This document shows, in pieces, positions 28,313 through 35,867 of a DNA stretch of 47,587 bases. Source of the stretch: Lachnospiraceae bacterium. Its GTDB lineage: Bacteria > Bacillota > Clostridia > Lachnospirales > Lachnospiraceae. Within the stretch, counting starts at the first letter, position 1, and each line of letters opens with the position of its first letter. The notes below the pieces were generated by a model, which worked only from the letters and a program-made list of their open reading frames with translations, ran no database searches and was not told the origin of the DNA. The translations under genes were made by a program, and so were the position numbers. The stretch spans positions 1 to 47,587 of the forward strand of contig JAILRO010000066.1 of NCBI GenBank assembly GCA_024698145.1, in the 5' to 3' direction.

Positions 28313-29047
28313 ATGCTTAACTGTTATTACATGGATTATACAGGTGGCTGCTCGGATGAGCAGTCACTTGTCTTGTATGAACAATTAAATGAATCAAGAA
28401 AAGCACGTGTTGATAAGATTAAGAATCCGGACATGAAAAGGAAACAGATACTTACCGGCGCGTTTGTGCAACAATGTCTTTCAAAGGAATTGGGAATAAA
28501 TGTAGCCGCCATCAGACTTTCGGAGAATGAATACGGGAAGCCGTTTGTTCTCGGGGTGAATATTCATTTCAATCTCTCACATTCCGGCAAGTATGCAGTG
28601 CTTGCTGTAAGTGACAGTAACGTGGGGATTGATATCGAACGCAAGACGAAAGATTGTATGAAGCTTGCCAAACGTTTCTTCTGCAAAGAAGAGTGTGATT
28701 TGCTTGCTTCATTGGAGACACAGGAAGAATTGGAGAATGCTTTTTTGAGATACTGGACAATCAAGGAGGCGTATGTCAAATGTATTGGCACAGGACTAAT
28801 CCTTCCTCTTAATTCCTTCTGTGTGAAACAGATCGAACAAAGATGGATTGTTGACGTGGGCGATGTGGTGCCCTGTAAGGATATAGATCTTAATCGACGT
28901 ATTGGGATAAGCTCATTTGATTTTTTTGAGGAATATAAGGTTGCAATCTGTAAGGAAGGGGCGACGACAGATGATTTTCCGACAGATAAAACCTTTGTAA
29001 AAGAGTTCAAATGGAATGAATATTTTGAATCAAGTAAATTTTGGTAA
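28313..29047 (+). CDS. 4'-phosphopantetheinyl transferase, Sfp type
   Basis: Transfers phosphopantetheine from CoA to the serine of a carrier protein. The 244 residues match the Sfp class with its duplicated fold. Seen: the FNLSHSGKYAVLAV strand, the magnesium site VGIDIER (about 104-110) and the RYWTIKEAYVKCIGTGL block (about 148-164) with Glu and Lys of the active site. The immediate substrate is probably the ACP two genes upstream. AGAGG precedes the ATG by about 5 bases. The first 70 residues hold the usual substrate-binding half. Confidence 0.93.
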   Translation: MLNCYYMDYTGGCSDEQSLVLYEQLNESRKARVDKIKNPDMKRKQILTGAFVQQCLSKELGINVAAIRLSENEYGKPFVLGVNIHFNLSHSGKYAVLAVSDSNVGIDIERKTKDCMKLAKRFFCKEECDLLASLETQEELENAFLRYWTIKEAYVKCIGTGLILPLNSFCVKQIEQRWIVDVGDVVPCKDIDLNRRIGISSFDFFEEYKVAICKEGATTDDFPTDKTFVKEFKWNEYFESSKFW

Positions 29048-29119
29048 TTGTTCAGAATGCATAGTATGTTTTTGCATTTGTTGTATTGATGTAAATTCTG
29101 CCAATTTTTTCGATAAATG

Positions 29120-29148
29120 TTGACAAAAACGTATATAGGGTGTATTCT
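29120..29148 (+). promoter_or_regulatory. strong promoter of the Big_2 protein gene
   Basis: Consensus TTGACA (29120-29125), 17-bp spacer, TATTCT (29143-29148). A weak bulged hairpin with a T-run (29053-29110) just before it could end the PPTase transcript. Confidence 0.8.
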
Positions 29149-29188
29149 GACAAGGAACCCAAAAAATTAAAAAGGAGAGGATATTAAC

Positions 29189-30289
29189 ATGAAGAGAATC
29201 GCAAAAACAGCTGTTCTTGGTCTTGCAATGGCTCTTTCATTGAGTTTTGGAGCAGGCGTTACAGCAAACGCAGCAAAGAAAGTTAAAGTTAAGAAAGTTG
29301 TATCTGTTGACTCATTAACAGGTAAGAAGGCAATCACACTTGCTAAGGGTAAGAAAGCTACATTGACAACAACTGTAACTGTTACACCTAACAAGAATGC
29401 GAACAAGAAGGTAGTTTACAAGACATCTAACAAGAAAATTGCAACTGTAACTAAGAAGGGTGTTATCAAAGCTAAGAAGGCTGGTAAGGCTACAATCACT
29501 GTTGCTTCTAAGAAGAACAGCAAGAAGAAAGCAAAAGTTAAAGTTACTGTAGTTAAAGGTAAAGTTACAAAGGTATCTGTAGATAAGGCTTCTGTAGAGC
29601 TTAAGAAGGCTGAGACAGCAACAGTTGTTGCTTCAGTTAAGGCTTCAAAGGGTGCTACTAAGGCTAGTAAGAAACTTCTTTGGACTTCAAGCAACGAGAA
29701 GGTTGCAACTGTAACTCAGTCTGGTGTTATCACAGCAGTAGCTCCTGGTACAGCTAAGATTACTGTAATTTCTACAGACGGTACTAAGAAGAAAGCAACT
29801 GTTGATGTTAAGGTAGTAACTACTACTCTTGCACTTGGTAAGAAGGATGTAACTGCAGAGATCACATTAACAGATGCTGCTAAGATGAAAGATGATTTCG
29901 CTAAGCTTGTTGGTGCATTAGGTCTTAAGGATACAGATGCAGTAGAGCTTACAATCGGTGATGCTAAGACAGCTACAAAGAAGACTGTTGCTGAGGCTAA
30001 GAAGTTCTTCGCTGACAACAAGAAGAAAGATGTAACTGTTAAGGTAACTGTTGCTAATGCACAGGCTGCTAAGCTTGGTGTTGCAGGAACATTATTCACA
30101 CCTGCATCAGTTAAGAGCGTTAAGGTTGGCGAAGTAACATTCACAGAGATCAAGGCTGATTCATTCAAGGTTGGTACAACAACTTATACATACACAGCTG
30201 ATGGTAAGAACGTTGTAGTTGACGGACATGTTGCTAAGGATTTCGAGAAGCTTACAAAGGCTGAGCTTATCACAGCTACAGAGAACTAA
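29189..30289 (+). CDS. secreted Big_2 (bacterial Ig-like) domain protein
   Basis: A 366-residue exported protein. Signal peptide about 1-29 (ends TANAA); two Big_2 Ig-like domains, about 30-125 and 128-210, each with the 'W/YKTSN-KIATVTKKGVI-A-PG-A-ITV' pattern; and a C-terminal domain (about 212-366) of unknown fold. It is very rich in lysine, mainly in the first domain, so the exported protein is basic. Codon use is strongly biased to a few codons (AAG, GCT, GTT, ACA), which with the near-consensus promoter and AAAGGAGAGG site points to high expression. Likely a wall- or polysaccharide-binding surface protein; no sortase or SLH motif is present. Confidence 0.88.
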   Translation: MKRIAKTAVLGLAMALSLSFGAGVTANAAKKVKVKKVVSVDSLTGKKAITLAKGKKATLTTTVTVTPNKNANKKVVYKTSNKKIATVTKKGVIKAKKAGKATITVASKKNSKKKAKVKVTVVKGKVTKVSVDKASVELKKAETATVVASVKASKGATKASKKLLWTSSNEKVATVTQSGVITAVAPGTAKITVISTDGTKKKATVDVKVVTTTLALGKKDVTAEITLTDAAKMKDDFAKLVGALGLKDTDAVELTIGDAKTATKKTVAEAKKFFADNKKKDVTVKVTVANAQAAKLGVAGTLFTPASVKSVKVGEVTFTEIKADSFKVGTTTYTYTADGKNVVVDGHVAKDFEKLTKAELITATEN

Positions 30290-30320
30290 TAAAAGTTTCG
30301 ATAATCGAATGAACTATTTG

Positions 30321-30359
30321 CATAAGCTGTTGGACATGGGTTCAACAGCTTATGTTTTT
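30321..30359 (+). terminator. Rho-independent terminator of the Big_2 gene
   Basis: A perfect 12-bp stem (30321-30332 with 30343-30354), ten-base loop, then TTTTT (30355-30359). Confidence 0.93.
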
Positions 30360-30395
30360 GAAAAGAAGTATGAGCGAAAGGTATAGAAGATAACG

Positions 30396-31874
30396 ATGGA
30401 GAGATATATCAGAAAAACAATGTGTCGTAATATTTGTATAATGGTAGTTGCTTTTGTGGTGATTCTTCTTAGTCCATGCATTGTTGCGTTTGCAGGAGAA
30501 ATCAACAGCAATGAGGCAGGCGTGATTGCTGCTGCAAGTGGAACATTTGAGTACGAGGGTAAGACATACCGTGCAGGCTCTGCTTATATCAATTCGCTGA
30601 CAACATACTTAAGTGAGGATGATGTAGATCTTACAGCCGAGCAGGCACAGAAAGCAATATCTGAAATGAACAACAGTATTGCTGATGGTGTGGCTCAAGG
30701 TTATCTGTACGAAATTAACGGAGATGGCGAGACGGTGACTTCAACAACCGAAGATCCTGTTAATGACAAGAAGAATGACAAAAAAGAAAGTACAGAGACA
30801 ACCACGGAGAATGCCAAAACTGATGATGGTGGAGTTGATGTCTGGGGCACAATGTCTAATCAGACTGAAGCGAAAATACAGCTTAAGAATCGTCCGACTA
30901 AGAAAAATGCGGATGCTTCCGTCAAACTTGATGAGGATAAGATAGTCGTAACAACCAAGGACAAAGGCGTTGTTCAGTTTAATAAGGAAGAACAACTTAT
31001 TTCACCTAAATTTGTTTATACAATGGATGTAATTGCTGGCGTGGTTCTTGTAATCACATTGGCTTGCGTGATTATATTACTTGTTTCAAAATGTATGGTG
31101 TTTATCATGCCAAGCAGCAGACGTGCAAGACCGGGTCATACGAAAAGACGTAAAATCCGCAGATATACGCGTAATGTTTTAACTGTGACTATGATGATTT
31201 CTTTCGTATCGTTGTTTGTGTTTATAGGCGTGTATTTAAGTTTGTTTAACAAGGATAAGATTATGCAGAATATGCAGGCGAGCGGATATTTCAGATATGC
31301 ATATTCTGAGTATGTATCGGGAATTGCTAACGGTACCGAGGATAATGAAGGTAACGTGAACGTTGATGAAAACGGCAAGATAGAAGAGGTTGAAGATGCT
31401 GGTGCAATAGTAAGCTACGAGAGTTATGTTTTCACTATCAAACAGAACTCCATGAAAATACTCAATGGTGAGACTAACATCAGAATACCTGACAGTAATG
31501 TGTCACCGTATATATCCAACGTTAAGAAGACTTACGCAGTTTTGTTTAAGGTAGCAGGCATAATGTTTATAGTAAGTGCCGTTTTGGGTATAGTCTTCAT
31601 GATATTCATGGACCAGAGAAGAGAAAGAGGCGTTAAGCACATTGCTTTTGCAGAGTTGGTTTCCAGCGTGATAGTAGTGTGCATAACTATATATATGGCA
31701 GTTTGGAAACCATACACACATTTATATATCGAACCGGATTATCTTTATCTGTTCATTATGCAGTGTATAAAATGGAGTGTTAAGGTTATGACAAGTATTT
31801 CCGCATTTTCTGTGGTGCTTGGTATGTTGCTTGTTGGTGTGTATCAGTCTTTGAATAACAAAGCGGGAATGTAG
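30396..31874 (+). CDS. unknown membrane protein ahead of capsule-control genes
   Basis: A 492-residue protein. A signal peptide or first helix (about 12-33) leads to an outside domain (about 35-110) with 'FEYEGKTYRAGSAYINSLTTYLSEDDVDLTAEQAQKAI' seen in other Lachnospiraceae membrane proteins. An acidic, Thr-rich linker follows (about 115-145), then five membrane helices (about 210-235, 260-280, 375-400, 415-432 and 450-480). The segment between helices 2 and 3 is a second outside part. I do not recognise a named family. It ends 10 bases before cpsB, so it probably belongs to the exopolysaccharide-control operon. Ribosome site is weak (AAGG at distance). Confidence 0.75.
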   Translation: MERYIRKTMCRNICIMVVAFVVILLSPCIVAFAGEINSNEAGVIAAASGTFEYEGKTYRAGSAYINSLTTYLSEDDVDLTAEQAQKAISEMNNSIADGVAQGYLYEINGDGETVTSTTEDPVNDKKNDKKESTETTTENAKTDDGGVDVWGTMSNQTEAKIQLKNRPTKKNADASVKLDEDKIVVTTKDKGVVQFNKEEQLISPKFVYTMDVIAGVVLVITLACVIILLVSKCMVFIMPSSRRARPGHTKRRKIRRYTRNVLTVTMMISFVSLFVFIGVYLSLFNKDKIMQNMQASGYFRYAYSEYVSGIANGTEDNEGNVNVDENGKIEEVEDAGAIVSYESYVFTIKQNSMKILNGETNIRIPDSNVSPYISNVKKTYAVLFKVAGIMFIVSAVLGIVFMIFMDQRRERGVKHIAFAELVSSVIVVCITIYMAVWKPYTHLYIEPDYLYLFIMQCIKWSVKVMTSISAFSVVLGMLLVGVYQSLNNKAGM

Positions 31875-31884
31875 GAGTGCGTCG

Positions 31885-32613
31885 ATGGAATTTTTTGATA
31901 TTCACAGTCATATGCTTCCCGGCGTTGATGACGGTGCCGAGAACTTAGAGGAAGCAATGGCAATGATTGATCTGGCGTATAATGAGGGAACAAGGAAGCT
32001 TATACTTACGCCTCACTATGTGAGAGGTGGCAATGATTATAAGGAAAATGAACTTCCGGGATTGTTCGAGAACTTCAGAGATGAGGTTAGTAAAGTTCAC
32101 CCTGATATGGAGCTTTTCCTCGGTAATGAGATATTGTACGAAGAGGGTGTCATTTCCGATCTTAAGGAAGGTTTGATTCAGACAATTAACAATACGAAAT
32201 ATGTATTGGTAGAGTTCAATATAAGAACCAGTTATGTTCAGCTTTATGAGGCGATGCAGAAACTTGCCAATGCAAGATTTAGACCGATAATTGCCCATGT
32301 AGAAAGATACAGGTGTCTTTTTAAACACATAGAACGTATCGAAGAACTTACAAGAATGGAAGTATTACTTCAGATGAATATATCCAGTGTCTATGGAGGC
32401 TTGCTTGACGAGAATGCCAGATGGTGTAAGAAGCTTGTTAAGGAGGGATATATTAGTCTTTTCGGAACAGATGCTCATGATATGGAAGATAGAGCACCGT
32501 ATATCAAAGAGTATGCTTCATGGATTGAGAAGAAATGTGGCGGTGATTACCTTGAAAGTGCGTTTTGGGACAATCCTCAAAAGATAATAGAAAACAAATA
32601 TATTATTGATTAA
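31885..32613 (+). CDS. CpsB/CapC-type tyrosine-protein phosphatase (PHP domain)
   Basis: Manganese-dependent PHP-fold phosphatase that removes phosphate from the CpsD tyrosine cluster and so tunes capsule or exopolysaccharide synthesis. The 242 residues have all the metal motifs: DIHSHMLPGVDDG (5-17), LTPHY, the Glu in LGNEILYEEG, AHVERY and GTDAHD (about 194-199). Start set by AGGAGTG. It is followed at 47 bases by wzz and then cpsD, the standard regulatory trio. Confidence 0.93.
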   Translation: MEFFDIHSHMLPGVDDGAENLEEAMAMIDLAYNEGTRKLILTPHYVRGGNDYKENELPGLFENFRDEVSKVHPDMELFLGNEILYEEGVISDLKEGLIQTINNTKYVLVEFNIRTSYVQLYEAMQKLANARFRPIIAHVERYRCLFKHIERIEELTRMEVLLQMNISSVYGGLLDENARWCKKLVKEGYISLFGTDAHDMEDRAPYIKEYASWIEKKCGGDYLESAFWDNPQKIIENKYIID

Positions 32614-32660
32614 CTATTGATTGGTTTTGATTAAATTTAGGATATGGGAGAGCAATTAAC

Positions 32661-33443
32661 ATGTATGATGAAAGAAATGACGAGATTGAAATTGATTTAA
32701 GAGAATTGTTTTATGTGTTGCTTGGTAAGATTTGGATAATAATTCTCGCAACAGCATTGGGACTTGGAATTGCTGCCGGATATACTACAGCATTTATTGA
32801 TCCGGTGTACAGTTCGACATCAATGATTTGGGGTGTTGCCAAATCATCGGGAATAGCATCTTTAGTAGATTTGCAGATGGGATCTTCACTTACCCAGGAC
32901 TATCAGGTGTTTATAACAAGCAGACCTGTAGTTAACAAAGTAATTGATGATTTGGAACTTGATCTTACTTATGACGATTTTGTAAGTGCAGTGTCAGTAA
33001 GTAATCCTTCCGGAACCAGATTTATTTATATAACTGTAAATAACAATGACCCTTATATGGCAAAGACGATAGTCGATAAGCTTACAGATGTAGCGGCAGA
33101 ACGTATGGGTACAGTAATGGAGACAGAGCCACCGAGTATTGCGGACTATGGTAATTTGCCGGAGCACCCGACAAGCCCAAGTCTTAGCAAGAACTCTCTT
33201 ATTGGTGCTGTTTTAGGTTTCTGTCTTGCTGTAGGTATAATAATTATTCTTTATCTGTTGGATGACTCAATTCATACAATGGAAGATGTTGAGAAATATC
33301 TTGGTATTAATACACTTGGTTTGATACCTCTTGCTGAAGGTACATCGAAGAAGGCTACACGAGGCCATGACAAAGATGCTATCAAAGCTGCGAAAAAGGC
33401 AAAGAAAGCAAAAAAGAAGAAGGTGAACGCAGATGAAAATTAA
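32661..33443 (+). CDS. Wzz/CpsC chain-length determinant
   Basis: Membrane adaptor of polysaccharide copolymerases. The 260 residues hold helix 1 (about 17-38), an outside domain with the Wzz fold, the proline-rich LPEHPTSPS block just before helix 2, and helix 2 (about 174-196). The C-terminal inner tail is very basic with alternating Lys and Ala, and would activate the kinase CpsD. GGGAGAG lies 8 bases before the ATG. The last 11 bases overlap the cpsD start, so the two are translationally coupled. Confidence 0.92.
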   Translation: MYDERNDEIEIDLRELFYVLLGKIWIIILATALGLGIAAGYTTAFIDPVYSSTSMIWGVAKSSGIASLVDLQMGSSLTQDYQVFITSRPVVNKVIDDLELDLTYDDFVSAVSVSNPSGTRFIYITVNNNDPYMAKTIVDKLTDVAAERMGTVMETEPPSIADYGNLPEHPTSPSLSKNSLIGAVLGFCLAVGIIIILYLLDDSIHTMEDVEKYLGINTLGLIPLAEGTSKKATRGHDKDAIKAAKKAKKAKKKKVNADEN

Positions 33444-34131
33444 TTTTGAAAAGAAGATAAAACTTGATTTTAAAACAAATGAAGCTTATAAAACTCTGCG
33501 TACAAACCTTACATTTTCCGGCGATGACGTGAGAGTTATAGTTCTTACAAGCTCAGTTCCCAATGAGGGCAAATCAGTAGTAGCATTTAATCTTGCCAAT
33601 GCGCTTGCGCAGGATAACAAAAAAGTTTTGTTTATGGATGCGGATATTAGAAAATCCGTTACGGTTGTAAGATATGGTGTCGATAAGGAGACAAAAGGAT
33701 TATCACATTATTTGAGTGGTCAGTGTAGCGAGGAAGAAATCGTATGCGAGACCAACGTTGACAATTTGAGTGTGATTTTTACCGGTCAGACTGCACCTAA
33801 TTCGTCGGAACTTTTGGGCAATGAGCATTTCAAAAAGTTAATCGCGGACATGAGAGAACAGTTTGATTATGTAATTATAGACTGTCCGCCACTTGGAAGT
33901 GTTATTGATGCGGCAGTAGTAGCCAAAGAGTGTGATGGCGCGATAATTGTTATCGAGACAGATAATGCAAGCTACAAGATTGTTCAGCGTGTTAAGAAAC
34001 AGTTAGAGCAGAGTGGTTGCAGAATCTTAGGAGCTGTACTTAATAAGGTAGAGATGGACGGTAAGGGATATCTCGGCGGATATTATGGCAAGTATTATGG
34101 AGATTATGGTAATTATGGTGCGTCAAAGTAA
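33433..34131 (+). CDS. CpsD/CapB tyrosine-protein kinase
   Basis: BY-kinase that autophosphorylates on a C-terminal tyrosine cluster. The 232 residues include Walker A (SVPNEGKSVVAFNLA, about 39-53), Walker A' (VLFMDADIRKS, about 69-79), Walker B (YVIIDCPP, about 149-156) and the tail YLGGYYGKYYGDYGNY with seven tyrosines. The N-terminal KTNEAYKTLRTNL is the usual oligomerising segment. Partner of the Wzz-like protein upstream and substrate of CpsB. The DNA of the tyrosine tail also encodes the start of the next gene in another frame. Confidence 0.95.
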   Translation: MKINFEKKIKLDFKTNEAYKTLRTNLTFSGDDVRVIVLTSSVPNEGKSVVAFNLANALAQDNKKVLFMDADIRKSVTVVRYGVDKETKGLSHYLSGQCSEEEIVCETNVDNLSVIFTGQTAPNSSELLGNEHFKKLIADMREQFDYVIIDCPPLGSVIDAAVVAKECDGAIIVIETDNASYKIVQRVKKQLEQSGCRILGAVLNKVEMDGKGYLGGYYGKYYGDYGNYGASK

Positions 34132-34720
34132 GCTTAAAATGCTGATTTTTGGGTTGGCGTTGATTCTTGTGGCAGCATTTACAGTGACAACACGTACCCA
34201 GGCATATACAGATGAAGAGAAGGCACAGGCCAAGGCGTGGCTTTCGGCACATGGTTATTCACCTGATGCTTCGGGAGCAGCTGCAGCTTATCAGGATTAC
34301 CTTAATGGTAAGTTTGATGAGGAGCTTGGAATAAAAAGGTCTTCTTCTGACGACAAAGGTGAGCCGCCGAAGGACATTAAGGAGAAGTTTCCTGCTGCGG
34401 TTTCAGGAATAATAAGTGATCCTGCTGATGAGGATGACACGACAGCGAGTAATTTATCGGAGACTTCGGATGGAACCGGAGAAACTACGGAAGAAACGAC
34501 TACGGAAATTACAACAGAAGAAACCTCTGAAGATACATCTGAGGTCGCAACATCGGAAGAGTCTGATGAAGAGCTTGAGGAGGCTACTGAGGAGCTGGAA
34601 GATGAAGAATCTTCAGAGAGTGACTCTTCAATTTCTCAAATTTTAATAGTTATAGCATTGGTTTTGATGCTTGGAGTGCTTGGTTTTGCGGCATTTTATT
34701 TAATGAAAGGGAAAGAATAA
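34115..34720 (+). CDS. small acidic membrane protein overlapping cpsD, unknown
   Basis: About 201 residues from the ATG at 34115 (GGAG 12 bases upstream). It has a hydrophobic N-terminal signal or anchor (about 6-27), a short domain 'DEEKAQAKAWLSAHGYSPDASGAAAAYQDYLNGKF' (about 30-70) that looks like a small helical hairpin, a long Glu/Thr/Ser stretch (about 110-175) and a C-terminal membrane helix (about 178-197) with a basic end. So most of it would be outside, tethered like a stalk. It overlaps the last 17 bases of cpsD, which implies coupling to the kinase. No family recognised. Longer starts from 34085 are less likely. Confidence 0.75.
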   Translation: MVRQSKLKMLIFGLALILVAAFTVTTRTQAYTDEEKAQAKAWLSAHGYSPDASGAAAAYQDYLNGKFDEELGIKRSSSDDKGEPPKDIKEKFPAAVSGIISDPADEDDTTASNLSETSDGTGETTEETTTEITTEETSEDTSEVATSEESDEELEEATEELEDEESSESDSSISQILIVIALVLMLGVLGFAAFYLMKGKE

Positions 34721-34739
34721 ACTTTCTCTTTCTTTTTTT
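34705..34739 (+). terminator. terminator of the capsule-control operon
   Basis: An 11-bp stem with one G-U (34705-34715 with 34722-34732) and seven T. The stem overlaps the last codons and stop codon of the small acidic protein gene. Confidence 0.85.
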
Positions 34740-34751
34740 GAACAGTTGCGT

Positions 34752-34814
34752 TATAATACACATGGCAGATGACCATGTTGTTTTATAACAAGCCACAGCT
34801 TATGTAGTGGTCAT
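34752..34814 (+). promoter_or_regulatory. fba -10 box and structured leader
   Basis: A TATAAT box (34752-34757) without a clear -35 lies ahead of a leader that can fold: ATGACCA (34769-34775) pairs with TGGTCAT (34808-34814), and inside TTGTT (34778-34782) pairs with AACAA (34787-34791). The stems would stand at the 5' end of the fba mRNA and could stabilise it. Confidence 0.5.
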
Positions 34815-34844
34815 AATAATATATAAGAAAACGGAGGATATGTC

Positions 34845-35708
34845 ATGTTAGTTTCAGCAACAGAGATGCTTAAGAAAGCAAAAGAAGGCAAGTATGCAGT
34901 TGGTCAGTTCAACATCAACAACCTTGAGTGGACAAAGTCTATTCTTTTAACAGCACAGGAGTTAAACAGCCCTGTTATCCTTGGAGTATCTGAGGGAGCA
35001 GGTAAGTATATGACAGGTTTCAAGACTGTATCAGCTATGGTTAAGGCTATGGACGAGGAATTAGGAATTACTGTTCCTGTAGCACTTCACCTTGATCACG
35101 GTACATACGAAGGATGTTACAAGTGTATCAAGGCTGGATTTACTTCAGTTATGTTCGATGGTTCTCACTATCCAATCGAGGAGAACATTGAGAAGACAAG
35201 AGAGCTCGTTAATGTAGCTCATCAGCTTGGTCTTTCTATCGAGGCAGAAGTTGGTTCAATCGGTGGAGAGGAAGACGGAATTGTAGGTGCAGGTGAGTGT
35301 GCAGATCCTGATGAGTGTAAGGCAATCGCTGATCTCGGTGTAGATATGCTTGCAGCAGGTATCGGTAACATTCATGGTAAGTACCCTGAGAACTGGGCTG
35401 GTCTTTCATTTGAGACACTTGCAGCAGTTCAGGAGAAGACAGGTGTTATGCCACTCGTTCTTCACGGTGGTACAGGTATTCCTGAGGATATGATCAAGAA
35501 GGCCATCTCACTTGGTGTTTCTAAGATAAATGTTAATACAGAGTGTCAGCTTGCATTCCAGGAAGCTACTCGTGAGTACATCGAGGCTGGTAAGGACAAA
35601 GAAGGAAAAGGATTTGATCCTCGTAAACTTCTTGCACCTGGTGCTGAAGCAATCAAGGCTACTGTTAAAGAGAAGATGGAACTCTTCGGATCAGTTGGAA
35701 AGGCTTGA
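34845..35708 (+). CDS. fba: class II fructose-1,6-bisphosphate aldolase
   Basis: Zinc enzyme of glycolysis that splits fructose-1,6-bisphosphate into glyceraldehyde-3-phosphate and dihydroxyacetone phosphate. The 287 residues show the catalytic Asp and zinc His in HLDHG (84-85), EAEVGSIGGEEDG, the zinc ligands in GNIHGKYP and LHGGTGIP, and the phosphate-binding KINVNTE block. Codon use is strongly biased and CGGAGG precedes the ATG, as expected of an abundant protein. It is monocistronic, with two terminators in a row downstream. Confidence 0.97.
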   Translation: MLVSATEMLKKAKEGKYAVGQFNINNLEWTKSILLTAQELNSPVILGVSEGAGKYMTGFKTVSAMVKAMDEELGITVPVALHLDHGTYEGCYKCIKAGFTSVMFDGSHYPIEENIEKTRELVNVAHQLGLSIEAEVGSIGGEEDGIVGAGECADPDECKAIADLGVDMLAAGIGNIHGKYPENWAGLSFETLAAVQEKTGVMPLVLHGGTGIPEDMIKKAISLGVSKINVNTECQLAFQEATREYIEAGKDKEGKGFDPRKLLAPGAEAIKATVKEKMELFGSVGKA

Positions 35709-35742
35709 TTTGACAGTATTAATTACTAATGTATATGGAAAG

Positions 35743-35771
35743 CGTCCTGTGTTTGTCACGGGACGTTTTTT
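35743..35771 (+). terminator. first fba terminator
   Basis: A 9-bp stem with one G-U (35743-35751 with 35757-35765), then six T. Confidence 0.85.
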
Positions 35772-35806
35772 GAAAATATTCTGAAACTGTTCAAAAGAAA
35801 TGGGGA

Positions 35807-35858
35807 ACCAAATATAAAACGACCATGCCGTGAAAGGTATGGTCGTTTTATATTTGGT
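35807..35858. terminator. 20-bp perfect inverted repeat, bidirectional terminator
   Basis: The arms 35807-35826 and 35839-35858 are perfect reverse complements; three more pairs extend inward to a GTGAAA loop. It lies between the convergent fba and aminotransferase genes, with A-rich and T-rich flanks inside the arms, and probably stops both transcripts. Confidence 0.85.
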
Positions 35859-35867
35859 GAATTATGT

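Noticed and set aside
29189-30289. Opposite-strand frames across the Big_2 gene
   Set aside because: Long shadow frames are produced by the strong codon bias; they lack ribosome sites and resemble no family.
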